Of a DNA stretch of 22,060 bases, positions 1-5,623 are shown in pieces. This DNA is from an uncultured Collinsella sp. (GTDB lineage Bacteria; Actinomycetota; Coriobacteriia; Coriobacteriales; Coriobacteriaceae). Made by a program: the position numbers and the translations under genes. The stretch is from NCBI GenBank assembly GCA_902478365.1, contig CABSKX010000036.1:1-22060 (forward strand), read 5' to 3'. Every line of letters begins with the position of its first letter. Positions within the stretch are counted from its first letter, which is position 1. A model generated the notes under the pieces. That model saw only the letters and a list, made by a program, of their open reading frames with translations, was not told the origin of the DNA and ran no database searches.

Positions 1-1
1 T

Positions 2-247
2 GTCCATCCTCGCAGTATCCGGTTCTCAAGGTGCACGCCTGCGCTGGTTCCCGGTTGCACCGGGCCGCGCGGCAAGGAGATATATTGCCAGACCGCGAAG
101 CGATGTGGGACGTCAATTCCACTCTTCACAAGTCCTACACAACTTATCGCTTCCTATATAAGTAATAGAAAGGCTGGTGCAGAAATACTGCGCGTATCAG
201 ATGATGACCCTTCGGTTAAGAGATATATAAAGATCGGTCACCTGTAA
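2..247 (+). CDS. possible 3' end of an unidentified gene entering from the left edge
   Basis: Reading from base 2, the plus strand stays open for 81 codons to a TAA at 245-247 and ends in the residues ...DDDPSVKRYIKIGHL. No initiation codon is needed because the frame continues off the window. I do not recognise the product. Two other frames are also open here: plus frame 1 for 54 codons to a TAA at 163-165, with a higher share of G/C third positions, and a minus frame from a GTG near 130 leaving the window. So the coding frame is not certain, and the stretch may be non-coding. The second half is AT-rich, with several TATATA-like words. The gene would converge on rplT, whose terminator lies just beyond at 293-330. 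Confidence 0.3.
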   Translation, partial: VHPRSIRFSRCTPALVPGCTGPRGKEIYCQTAKRCGTSIPLFTSPTQLIASYISNRKAGAEILRVSDDDPSVKRYIKIGHL

Positions 248-292
248 GTGTCTATCTACCCGCGCTTTTGCTATATAAACCAGCGCTTTCGA

Positions 293-330
293 TAAAAAAG
301 AGGGAGTGCCGCGCACAGTGCGACACTCCC
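293..330 (-). terminator. Rho-independent terminator of the infC-rpmI-rplT operon
   Basis: On the minus strand an 11-bp stem (GGGAGTGTCGC pairing with GCGGCACTCCC, one G-U pair) has a 7-nt loop and is followed by TCTTTTTTATC. It starts about 20 nt after the rplT stop codon, where an operon terminator is expected. Confidence 0.9.
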
Positions 331-351
331 CTAGCGATTCAACAGAATCTA

Positions 352-711
352 TTAGGCCTCGAGAGCCTTCTTGGCAATGGCAGCCAGCTCGTTGAAGGAC
401 TCGATGTCCTCATAAGCCATCTGGGCCAGGACCTTGCGGTCGAGCTCAATGCCGGCAACCTTCAGGCCGTGCATGAACTGAGAGTAAGAGATGTCGTTCA
501 GGCGAGCAGCAGCGTTGATACGGGTGATCCAGAGAGAGCGGATCTCGCGCTTCTTGTTGCGGCGATCACGATACTGATACTGCAGGGAGTGCTGGACCTG
601 CTCTTTAGCATGCTTGTAAGTACGCGAAGCGGCACCGTAGTAACCCTTCGCACGGTGCATAACGGTACGGCGCTTCTTCTTGGCGGCAACAGCGCGCTTA
701 ATACGTGCCAT
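352..711 (-). CDS. rplT: 50S ribosomal protein L20
   Basis: This is the 119-residue L20 protein, the normal length for bacteria. L20 binds 23S rRNA, is needed early in assembly of the large subunit, and in other bacteria represses its own operon by binding the mRNA. The N-terminus MARIKRAVAAKKKRR and the later block FMHGLKVAGIELDRKVLAQMA are typical of the family. The basic N-terminal half is the long extension that threads into rRNA, and the C-terminal half is the globular RNA-binding domain. The ATG is preceded by TAGGAG (727-722) at good spacing. It is the last gene of infC-rpmI-rplT, 46 bp after rpmI, and is followed by a strong terminator. Nothing is missing or odd. Confidence 0.98.
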   Translation of the reverse strand: MARIKRAVAAKKKRRTVMHRAKGYYGAASRTYKHAKEQVQHSLQYQYRDRRNKKREIRSLWITRINAAARLNDISYSQFMHGLKVAGIELDRKVLAQMAYEDIESFNELAAIAKKALEA

Positions 712-757
712 GTTCTATCAACTCCTAGACGGTAAAACGAAAAACGGGAACGCGAAC

Positions 758-949
758 TTAGGCGAGACGCGACTTGATGACCTTGCGGTCGGCAGCGGCG
801 ATCTCGGTCTCCTGACGGAAGCCACGCTTACGCTTGGTGGACTTCTTGCTCAGGATGTGGCTCTTGAAAGCCTTGGCGCGCATAAGCTTGCCGGTACCAG
901 TCTTGCGGAAACGCTTCTTGGTGCCGCTGTGGGACTTCATCTTAGGCAT
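758..949 (-). CDS. rpmI: 50S ribosomal protein L35
   Basis: This is the 63-residue L35 protein of the large ribosomal subunit. It begins MPKMKSHSGTKKRFRKTGTG, which is close to the family consensus, and continues with the expected very basic sequence (ILSKKSTKRKR) that packs against 23S rRNA. The ATG has TAAGGAG (962-956) six nucleotides upstream. The gene sits between infC (32 bp gap) and rplT (46 bp gap) in the conserved infC-rpmI-rplT order and should share their transcript. Length and composition are normal. Confidence 0.98.
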   Translation of the reverse strand: MPKMKSHSGTKKRFRKTGTGKLMRAKAFKSHILSKKSTKRKRGFRQETEIAAADRKVIKSRLA

Positions 950-981
950 GAAATACTCCTTAATCGGTTACAGAACACTAG

Positions 982-1536
982 TTACTTGGTATCGCTTGCC
1001 GCTTTATCCTCATCGAAGGCGCCCTTAATCGGGGCGAGCAGCATAAGCATGTTACGGCCTTCCATCTTAGGCTTGGACTCGACCGTAGCGTAAGGCTTGA
1101 GATCTTCGGCGAGACGCTCGAGAACGTTAAGACCCTGCTCCGGGTGAGCCATCTCACGGCCGCGGAACATGATGGTGATCTTAACGCGTGCGCCCTTCTT
1201 GAGGAAACGCAGAACGTGGCCCTTCTTGGTCTCGTAGTCGCCAACGTCGATCTTGGGTCGGAACTTCATTTCCTTGACCTCGACCTTGGACTGGTTCTTA
1301 CGAGCGGCCTTGGCCTTCATGGCCTGCTGGTACTTGAACTTACCGTAGTCCATGACCTTGCAGACCGGCGGCTCCGCGTTGGGAGCGATCTCGACCAGGT
1401 CGAGACCCTGATCGTCGGCGACGCGCTGGGCATCGCGGATGGCGAACAGGCCGAGCTGAGAGCCATCGACGCCAATCAAACGGCACGAAGATGCAGTGAT
1501 CTCGTCGTTGATGCGGGTGTCATCAGACTTAGCTAT
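982..1536 (-). CDS. infC: translation initiation factor IF-3, probable AUA start
   Basis: IF-3 binds the 30S subunit, keeps it from joining 50S too early, and checks start codon and initiator tRNA. The N-terminal domain holds RINDEI, LGLFAIRDAQRVADDQGLDLVEIAPNAEPPVCKVMDYGK is spread over its remainder, and the C-terminal domain holds KEMKFRPKIDVGDYETK and VKITIMFRGREM. All are classic IF-3 blocks. The longest frame starts at an ATG at 1551, but GGAGG (1549-1545) lies inside that ATG reading. From GGAGG the spacing to the in-frame ATA at 1536-1534 is an ideal 8 nt, and the protein then begins (M)AKSDDTRINDEI. I therefore prefer ATA. infC of E. coli starts at AUU, which lets IF-3 repress its own translation, so an AUA start is biologically plausible. 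The alternative is 982-1551, adding five residues (MEVGK). Confidence 0.93.
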   Translation of the reverse strand: MAKSDDTRINDEITASSCRLIGVDGSQLGLFAIRDAQRVADDQGLDLVEIAPNAEPPVCKVMDYGKFKYQQAMKAKAARKNQSKVEVKEMKFRPKIDVGDYETKKGHVLRFLKKGARVKITIMFRGREMAHPEQGLNVLERLAEDLKPYATVESKPKMEGRNMLMLLAPIKGAFDEDKAASDTK

Positions 1537-1544
1537 TTTCCCTA

Positions 1545-1549
1545 CCTCC
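1545..1549 (-). promoter_or_regulatory. Shine-Dalgarno sequence that decides the infC start
   Basis: The minus strand reads GGAGG at 1549-1545, followed by 8 nt and then ATA at 1536. It overlaps the last base of the ATG at 1551-1549, which has only a U-tract and no ribosome binding site upstream. This places initiation at the ATA rather than at that ATG. Confidence 0.7.
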
Positions 1550-1555
1550 ATTCAT

Positions 1556-1589
1556 AAAAAAATAACCCGGCGCTTCTTTGCAACCAGGT
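1556..1589 (-). terminator. terminator-like hairpin in the infC leader (candidate attenuator)
   Basis: On the minus strand ACCTGGT (1589-1583) pairs with GCCGGGT (1571-1565), giving 7 bp with two G-U pairs and an 11-nt loop. After TA come seven T residues (1562-1556). This has the shape of a Rho-independent terminator, yet it sits immediately before the infC ribosome binding site. In this position it would act as an attenuator, as known for the L20-regulated infC leader of Bacillus. The stem is modest, so termination efficiency is uncertain. Confidence 0.6.
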
Positions 1590-1712
1590 CGTACACATAG
1601 ACATCCTCGGTATGAGGAAGGGAATCTAAGTTGTATGACCAGTCAGCTGCTCATTGGCGCCAAAAGGTGGGAACCCTCGGGTTCCTCTTTAGGGCATTGC
1701 GGGAACAACGCC
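1590..1712 (-). ncRNA. structured 5' leader of infC operon (candidate L20-type leader)
   Basis: Upstream of infC the minus strand holds about 120 nt of structured, non-coding sequence. Hairpin 1 is GGCGTTG/CAATGCC (1712-1706 with 1699-1693, loop UUCCCG). Hairpin 2 is GGAACCC/GGGTTCC (1685-1679 with 1676-1670), flanked by AAAG and CTTT, which can extend it. A perfect 10-bp palindrome TTGGCGCCAA follows at 1654-1663. The leader ends in the terminator-like hairpin before infC. The loop UUCCC of hairpin 1 is complementary to GGGAA (1542-1538) between the infC Shine-Dalgarno and its start, so a long-range pseudoknot is possible. Autoregulation by L20 is known for this operon in other bacteria; assignment to that class is inference. 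A -10-like TATTAT lies at 1724-1719, with no good -35. Confidence 0.5.
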
Positions 1713-1753
1713 TTGCGAATAATAACACGTGCCGCGCGTTATCACATTACGTA

Positions 1754-1821
1754 CACGAAAAAGGGGGCCTTGACCCCCTTGAAGCGCAGGTGCATGTATG
1801 GTGCCCGAGGCGAGACTCGAA
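1754..1821 (-). repeat. duplicated tRNA-Leu 3' end plus terminator (copy 1)
   Basis: This 68-bp block repeats 1937-2005. The outer 31 bp (1791-1821: the end of the tRNA T-arm, the acceptor 3' strand, CCA and 8 bp beyond) are identical in both copies. The terminator part (1754-1783) differs at one position. The 7-8 bp between these parts differ. The tRNA part stops inside the T-arm, so this copy cannot make a tRNA. The G-rich/C-rich terminator stem (1761-1767 with 1774-1780) followed by T5 remains plausible and would insulate infC from upstream transcription. It looks like the displaced 3' end left by an integration event, or a local duplication. Confidence 0.85.
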
Positions 1822-1936
1822 GGGCCTTCGCTTCGCGAAGCCCCGGGCTTCGGGCGCATGGCGCCCTCGCCACGCTCCGTTACAAACAGGCCACGGGCCT
1901 GTTTGCTTAACGCTCCGCGCGCTCACGCGAGTTCGG
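1822..1936. other. 115-bp hairpin-rich spacer between the two tRNA-end copies
   Basis: No gene is visible. The spacer contains three perfect hairpins: CTTCGC/GCGAAG (1826-1831 with 1835-1840), GGGCGC/GCGCCC (1852-1857 with 1861-1866), and a 10-bp stem CAAACAGGCC/GGCCTGTTTG (1883-1892 with 1896-1905). All three have 3-nt loops. The word CGCTCCG also occurs twice, on either side of the third hairpin. None is followed by a T-tract. Confidence 0.7.
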
Positions 1937-2005
1937 CACGAAAAAGGGGGTCTTGACCCCCTTGAACGCTCACTTGCATGTATGGTGCCCGAGGCGAGAC
2001 TCGAA
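1937..2005 (-). repeat. tRNA-Leu 3' end plus terminator (copy 2, functional)
   Basis: This is the second copy of the repeat described at 1754-1821, offset by about 183 bp. Here the tRNA part continues into a complete tRNA-Leu gene. Confidence 0.85.
1941..1963 (-). terminator. Rho-independent terminator of tRNA-Leu
   Basis: The minus strand forms a perfect 9-bp stem (AAGGGGGTC with GACCCCCTT, 2-nt loop) running into TTTTT. It lies 20 nt after the tRNA CCA end. Confidence 0.9.
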
Positions 2006-2069
2006 CTCGCACGTTGTTGCCAACGGTGGATTTTGAGTCCACTGCGTCTGCCAATTCCGCCACTCGGGC
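1983..2069 (-). tRNA. tRNA-Leu (anticodon CAA)
   Basis: The acceptor stem GCCCGAG pairs with CTCGGGC, followed by discriminator A and an encoded CCA. The anticodon stem GTGGA/TCCAC encloses the loop CTCAAAA, giving anticodon CAA, which reads UUG leucine codons. A long variable arm (CGTTGGCAACAACG) marks a class II tRNA, and the T-arm contains GTTCGAGTC. The gene is 87 nt including CCA. It starts only about 40 bp after the stop codon of the transglutaminase-like gene on the same strand, so it may be read from there or from a promoter inside that gene's end. Its 3' end is duplicated at 1791-1821. Confidence 0.97.
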
Positions 2070-2108
2070 ACGTAATGCGTGAGTTAGTTTATCACAGCTT
2101 TCTGTTGA

Positions 2109-3542
2109 TTAGTCCGAAAATGGAACTTCGAGCATTTCGATAAGCTCAACCTTGCGCAACATCTCCCGCTTACGACATCCACGTCCGTCAACCGAGGCCT
2201 CGCCCATCTGGTTGTCATAGGGGTCCTCACGCATGCCATCGAAAGCAGGCACAAGCTCAGCCTGGAATCGATTGTTGGCCACCATACGCCACGGGTCGAG
2301 ATTGCCAAAGTAGTGACGACGACGCCACTCCTCCCCCATCCTGCGTGCCGAGGAACCAAACGATACGTCGGCGTTAAGCCACCCGGTCTGTGGCGTATAG
2401 AACTCAGCCCAATCGTGCGGCCCCACCGAATCGGGAGCAACATACAGGCCACTCTGCCAACGGGCAGGAACGCCCGCAATGCGGCACATGGTGATAAACG
2501 TGAGCGCCATAACGCCGCAATCGCCGCGGAGCGAGTGTGCACAGTCATCGGCAATAGATCCCAAAAGCAGGTACGGTGGCTGATAGCGATAGTCAATATG
2601 CTGTGTCAGGTAATCATAGATAGCACGAGCGCGATCGAGCGGATCCTCGAGCCCGTCAATAACACGCTCCGTCAACTGTCGCAGGTACGGCGTGAACGCA
2701 ATGTGCGGACGGTCCTCGGAGGTGTCCTCGGGCAGTGGCGCGTCCATACAGGGATGCGATGGGAGCGCGCCACCATAGATATCGCAATAGGCGGCATCGA
2801 TGTGATAGCGATAGGTCACCGAGAATGAATGTTCAGTCGAAGATATCCAAGAGGCAGTACGAGCCGAAACGTTTTCTGAGGCAACATTCCCCTCCGGCGT
2901 CATATCGAGAATCTCGATATGAGACTGTTGACGACAGGCGGCGGCAACGGGTAGCCACGCGCGAACAGTCTCTCCCTCCAGAGCCCCGGGGACAGACACG
3001 GATGCCTTAAGCGTGATGACGCGAGTCAACCCGTTTTGCGACTCCATCTCCCTGAGCATCTGGTTACGCAGCGCAATGCCGTCCGCAGAATCGGGACGCA
3101 GGCTAGGAACCTCCTTGGGGTACACGCGAAGCGAATCAAGGAAGTTGTCGAGAACGAACAGCTCGCCATCGATAAAGCGCCAGTCAATACGCTTACGATC
3201 AATCAGGTCGTCAAACTGCTCTTCGGTAAACTCTGGCCACTCCTCGCGAATCATCGCAATGGCTCGATCACGCGACACCGAAAAATGAAGCGGCGTCTCG
3301 AGCATGCGATACCGCTCGGCACGAACACAAGCAGCCAGCGAAGGCTCAGGGTTCTGCTCCAAAAGGCGATCGCAAGCAGCAACAGCCTGCGTCAAATACC
3401 CGGCATCCTTAAGACGAAGAATCTCGGGCGGTAGTCCAATATCGAGATGGCGAAAATCATCACAGCAAACATCAACAGAGCAACCAACAGGGCCCTCGTC
3501 AATAACCTTCCCATCAGAAGGCAGCACATCAATAACAGCCAT
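2109..3542 (-). CDS. transglutaminase-like (cysteine protease fold) protein
   Basis: A 477-residue protein with a transglutaminase-like core in its C-terminal half. The core has the expected Cys-His-Asp triad: Cys342 in RGDCGVMALTFITMCRIAGVPAR-type context (RGDCG), His376 in GPHDWAEFY, and Asp392 in WLNADVSFG. This fold covers transglutaminases, peptidases and peptide N-glycanases, so the substrate cannot be named. Residues 1-150 are helical and acidic and match no family I recognise. No signal peptide or membrane segment is visible, so the protein is probably cytosolic. I chose the ATG at 3542 because GGAG (3553-3550) lies 7 nt upstream. An in-frame GTG at 3560 would add six residues but overlaps that site. 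The gene stands alone between fba and tRNA-Leu. Confidence 0.85.
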   Translation of the reverse strand: MAVIDVLPSDGKVIDEGPVGCSVDVCCDDFRHLDIGLPPEILRLKDAGYLTQAVAACDRLLEQNPEPSLAACVRAERYRMLETPLHFSVSRDRAIAMIREEWPEFTEEQFDDLIDRKRIDWRFIDGELFVLDNFLDSLRVYPKEVPSLRPDSADGIALRNQMLREMESQNGLTRVITLKASVSVPGALEGETVRAWLPVAAACRQQSHIEILDMTPEGNVASENVSARTASWISSTEHSFSVTYRYHIDAAYCDIYGGALPSHPCMDAPLPEDTSEDRPHIAFTPYLRQLTERVIDGLEDPLDRARAIYDYLTQHIDYRYQPPYLLLGSIADDCAHSLRGDCGVMALTFITMCRIAGVPARWQSGLYVAPDSVGPHDWAEFYTPQTGWLNADVSFGSSARRMGEEWRRRHYFGNLDPWRMVANNRFQAELVPAFDGMREDPYDNQMGEASVDGRGCRKREMLRKVELIEMLEVPFSD

Positions 3543-3577
3543 ACCAAAACTCCAAGTCACTAGAACGCTTGAAGTCC

Positions 3578-3606
3578 ATTGTAGCGAGATAAAAAGAAAG
3601 CCCCAA
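3578..3606 (-). promoter_or_regulatory. candidate promoter of the transglutaminase-like gene
   Basis: The minus strand has TTGGGG (3606-3601), a 17-bp spacer, and TACAAT (3583-3578). The -10 box matches the sigma-70 consensus at five of six bases; the -35 box is weak. Transcription would begin about 30 nt before the ATG at 3542. Confidence 0.4.
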
Positions 3607-3682
3607 TAAAGGAACCCTCAACACCGATAAACGGTACCTATAAAAATGAATTCAGCCTCGCAACCCTGCGGCGTTAAACAAA

Positions 3683-3774
3683 GGAAGCCCCGTCCCCAGA
3701 AACTGTTTCCTTGGCGCGACTTCTGGCGAAGCCAGGTGAGCGCAAAGGAAACAGTGTAGGGGGACGGGGCTTCC
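3683..3774. repeat. large nested inverted repeat downstream of fba (possible terminator)
   Basis: Outer arms of 15 bp are perfectly complementary (3683-3697 with 3760-3774, GGAAGCCCCGTCCCC). An inner 11-bp stem, ACTGTTTCCTT with AAGGAAACAGT (3702-3712 with 3745-3755), and a central CTGGC-GAA-GCCAG hairpin (3723-3735) nest inside. On the minus strand, in the direction of fba transcription, the outer stem is followed by TTTGTTT, so it can terminate fba mRNA about 20 nt after the stop codon. It is far larger than a normal terminator and may be a captured palindromic repeat. The rest of the gap, 3607-3682, holds nothing I recognise. Confidence 0.75.
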
Positions 3775-3794
3775 GGCGGGAAGTTTAGCGACGC

Positions 3795-4661
3795 TTACGC
3801 CTTGTTGACGGAGCCAAACTCCTCCATGAGCTCCTTGGTGCGGGCAACGATGTTGTCGCGACCAGGCTTGAGGAGCTTGCGGGGATCAAAGCCCTTGCCC
3901 TGCTGATCCTTGCCAGCCTCGATGTACTCGCGGACGCCCTTGGCGAAGACGAGCTGCAGGTCGGTGTTGACGTTGATCTTGGAGATGCCCAGGGAGATGG
4001 CCTTCTTGATCTGATCCTCGGGGATGCCGGTGCCACCGTGCAGAACGAGGGGCAGGTCGCCGGTCTGGGCCTTGATCTCGCCCAGACGCTCGAAGGAAAG
4101 GCCAGCCCAGTCGGCGGGATAGACGCCGTGGATGTTGCCGATGCCGCAGGCGAGGAAGTCGACGCCCAGGTCAGCAATCTGCTTGCACTCAGCAGGATCA
4201 GCGAGCTCGCCGCTGGAGGTCACGCCGTCCTCGGTGCCGCCGATGCCGCCGACCTCGGCCTCGATGGACATGCCCTTGGAGTGGGCAAGCTCAACGAGCT
4301 CCTTGGTGCGGTCGAGGTTAAGCTGGAAGGTCTCCTCGTGAGAGCCGTCATACATGATGGACGTGAAGCCGGCCTCGATGCACTTGAAGCAGTCCTCGTA
4401 AGAACCGTGATCGAGGTGAAGGGCGACGGGAACGGTAACGCCCGTGGCCTCGACGGCAGCCTTGACCATGTCGGCGCAGACCTTGAAACCGCCCATCCAC
4501 TTAGCGGCACCAGCGGTGCACTGAAGGATCAGCGGAGACTTGGCCTCCTCGGCGGCCTGGAGAATAGCCAGGGTCCACTCGAGGTTGTTGGTGTTGAAGG
4601 CACCGAGACCGTACTTGCCGGCCTCGGCCTTCTTGAGCATGTCTGCTGCGTTGACGAGCAT
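3795..4661 (-). CDS. fba: class II fructose-bisphosphate aldolase
   Basis: This zinc-dependent glycolytic enzyme splits fructose 1,6-bisphosphate into glyceraldehyde 3-phosphate and dihydroxyacetone phosphate. The 288-residue length fits the bacterial class II family. Visible motifs are LHLDHGSYED, with catalytic Asp84 and zinc ligand His85; GGIGGTEDG; GIGNIHGVY, with zinc ligand His178; VLHGGTGIP, with zinc ligand His208; and the phosphate-binding VNTD at 231-234. The start is the ATG at 4661, with AGGAGG (4675-4670) 8 nt upstream. The frame stays open further upstream to 4928, but that extension has no homologous look and overlaps the preceding gene. It sits alone on its transcript or downstream of the MBL-fold hydrolase, with a 194-bp gap holding a possible promoter. 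Confidence 0.97.
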   Translation of the reverse strand: MLVNAADMLKKAEAGKYGLGAFNTNNLEWTLAILQAAEEAKSPLILQCTAGAAKWMGGFKVCADMVKAAVEATGVTVPVALHLDHGSYEDCFKCIEAGFTSIMYDGSHEETFQLNLDRTKELVELAHSKGMSIEAEVGGIGGTEDGVTSSGELADPAECKQIADLGVDFLACGIGNIHGVYPADWAGLSFERLGEIKAQTGDLPLVLHGGTGIPEDQIKKAISLGISKINVNTDLQLVFAKGVREYIEAGKDQQGKGFDPRKLLKPGRDNIVARTKELMEEFGSVNKA

Positions 4662-4701
4662 AAAAGAAACCTCCTGTAAGGTTGCTCCGATAACGCCTGT
4701 G

Positions 4702-4730
4702 ATTTTACCACGGCGCACCCGAGCATAAAC
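4702..4730 (-). promoter_or_regulatory. weak candidate promoter of fba
   Basis: The minus strand has TAAAAT (4707-4702) with a TTTATG-like -35 about 16 bp upstream. Transcription would start about 35 nt before the fba ATG. The rest of the gap up to 4855 is a plain spacer, with a short GCTTCT/AGAAGC hairpin following the upstream gene. Confidence 0.3.
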
Positions 4731-4855
4731 GTTCGTTTGTTCACGAATATCGTCCAAACAGACTTTTTTGACCGTTTGCCCTACGAAATTGACCCGTTGG
4801 GGAAAAATAGCTTGACGTTTGGACGCTTCTCGTGCTTCAGAAGCCGACTGTAAAG

Positions 4856-5539
4856 CTACACCTGCATGAAAGGGTTCTGCATGAGCTCGCGTGCCATGGT
4901 GGTCGAATCGCCATGGCCGGTTAGGCAAACGGTATCGGGCGGGAGAAGCCGGGCGAGCTTGGAGAGCGAGCGCAGAATCGCCGCCTCGTCTCCTCCAGAA
5001 AGATCGGTGCGGCCGTGCCCACCCGGAAACAGGGTGTCGCCCACAAAGGCAATGTTCCCCTGCTCGGTGGCAGCAAACAAGACGATTCCGCCCGGCGTAT
5101 GCCCTGGTGTCTCGATCACCTGCAGGCAGATATCGCCCACCTCGAGAGTATCGCCCTCGGCGAGCAGGCGCGTCGGCTCCCCAGGGTCGGGCGTCTCAAT
5201 GCCCCACATAGCTCGCTGTTCCTCGATGTTCGCATGCGGCACCGCCACATCCTTAGCACACAGCTCATACTGACAACCCTCGCCAACGGTGGTTCGCACG
5301 CCGGCAACACCACCAACATGATCGGCATGGCCGTGAGTGCATACGGCACCAAGCATGCGTACGCCGGGATGCTTGGCTCGAATATGCTCTACCAAGCGCT
5401 CGCCGTCCCATGCGGGGTCGATAATCACGCACTCATTGTCCGAAATAGCAGCATAGCTATTGGTCTGAATGGGACCATTTACGAGCGTCTCGATCTCGAC
5501 CGATCCCTTGGGAGTTACATCCAAGGACACAGCACTCAT
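4856..5539 (-). CDS. MBL-fold metallohydrolase (glyoxalase II-like)
   Basis: A 227-residue single-domain metallo-beta-lactamase-fold hydrolase. All metal-binding motifs are present: THGHADH (His69, His71, Asp73, His74), GHTPGG (His147), GDTLFPGGHGR (Asp168) and TGHGDST (His209). This pattern is typical of the hydroxyacylglutathione hydrolase (glyoxalase II)-like branch, which hydrolyses thioesters, but many relatives act on other substrates. I would not name the reaction. No signal peptide is visible, so it is cytosolic. The ATG at 5539 has AGGAG (5550-5546) six nucleotides upstream. It follows rel by 84 bp on the same strand, with a strong palindrome between them. Confidence 0.93.
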   Translation of the reverse strand: MSAVSLDVTPKGSVEIETLVNGPIQTNSYAAISDNECVIIDPAWDGERLVEHIRAKHPGVRMLGAVCTHGHADHVGGVAGVRTTVGEGCQYELCAKDVAVPHANIEEQRAMWGIETPDPGEPTRLLAEGDTLEVGDICLQVIETPGHTPGGIVLFAATEQGNIAFVGDTLFPGGHGRTDLSGGDEAAILRSLSKLARLLPPDTVCLTGHGDSTTMARELMQNPFMQV

Positions 5540-5560
5540 GTCCCTCTCCTCTCTATAGAA

Positions 5561-5586
5561 CTCGAGGCATCGAACGATGCCTCGAG
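5561..5586. terminator. perfect 12-bp palindromic hairpin between rel and the MBL gene
   Basis: CTCGAGGCATCG (5561-5572) pairs perfectly with CGATGCCTCGAG (5575-5586) across two bases. It lies about 40 nt after the rel stop and ends about 20 nt before the MBL ATG. Only a short T-poor sequence (TTCTATAG) follows on the minus strand, so it may be a weak terminator, a processing or stability element, or a site bound by a dimeric protein. Confidence 0.65.
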
Positions 5587-5623
5587 TGTAGCGAATATCG
5601 ATAATGTGGCACGTTCGTCGCGA

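Noticed and set aside
1590..1712. 6S RNA or another known housekeeping RNA in place of an infC leader
   Set aside because: The segment is too short for 6S RNA, lacks the long central bubble, and its position next to infC with a terminator at the ribosome binding site fits a leader better.
1754..1821. A second, complete tRNA gene
   Set aside because: Only the T-arm 3' part, acceptor 3' strand and CCA are present; the anticodon and D arms are missing.
1631..2143. Plus-strand open frames of 110 and 170 codons across the infC leader and tRNA region
   Set aside because: They read antisense through the tRNA-Leu gene, its duplicated end and both terminators, and lack a ribosome binding site. They are chance frames in GC-rich DNA.
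4662..4928. N-terminal extension of fba to 377 residues
   Set aside because: The extension overlaps the end of the MBL gene, has no family resemblance, and AGGAGG at ideal distance selects the internal ATG.
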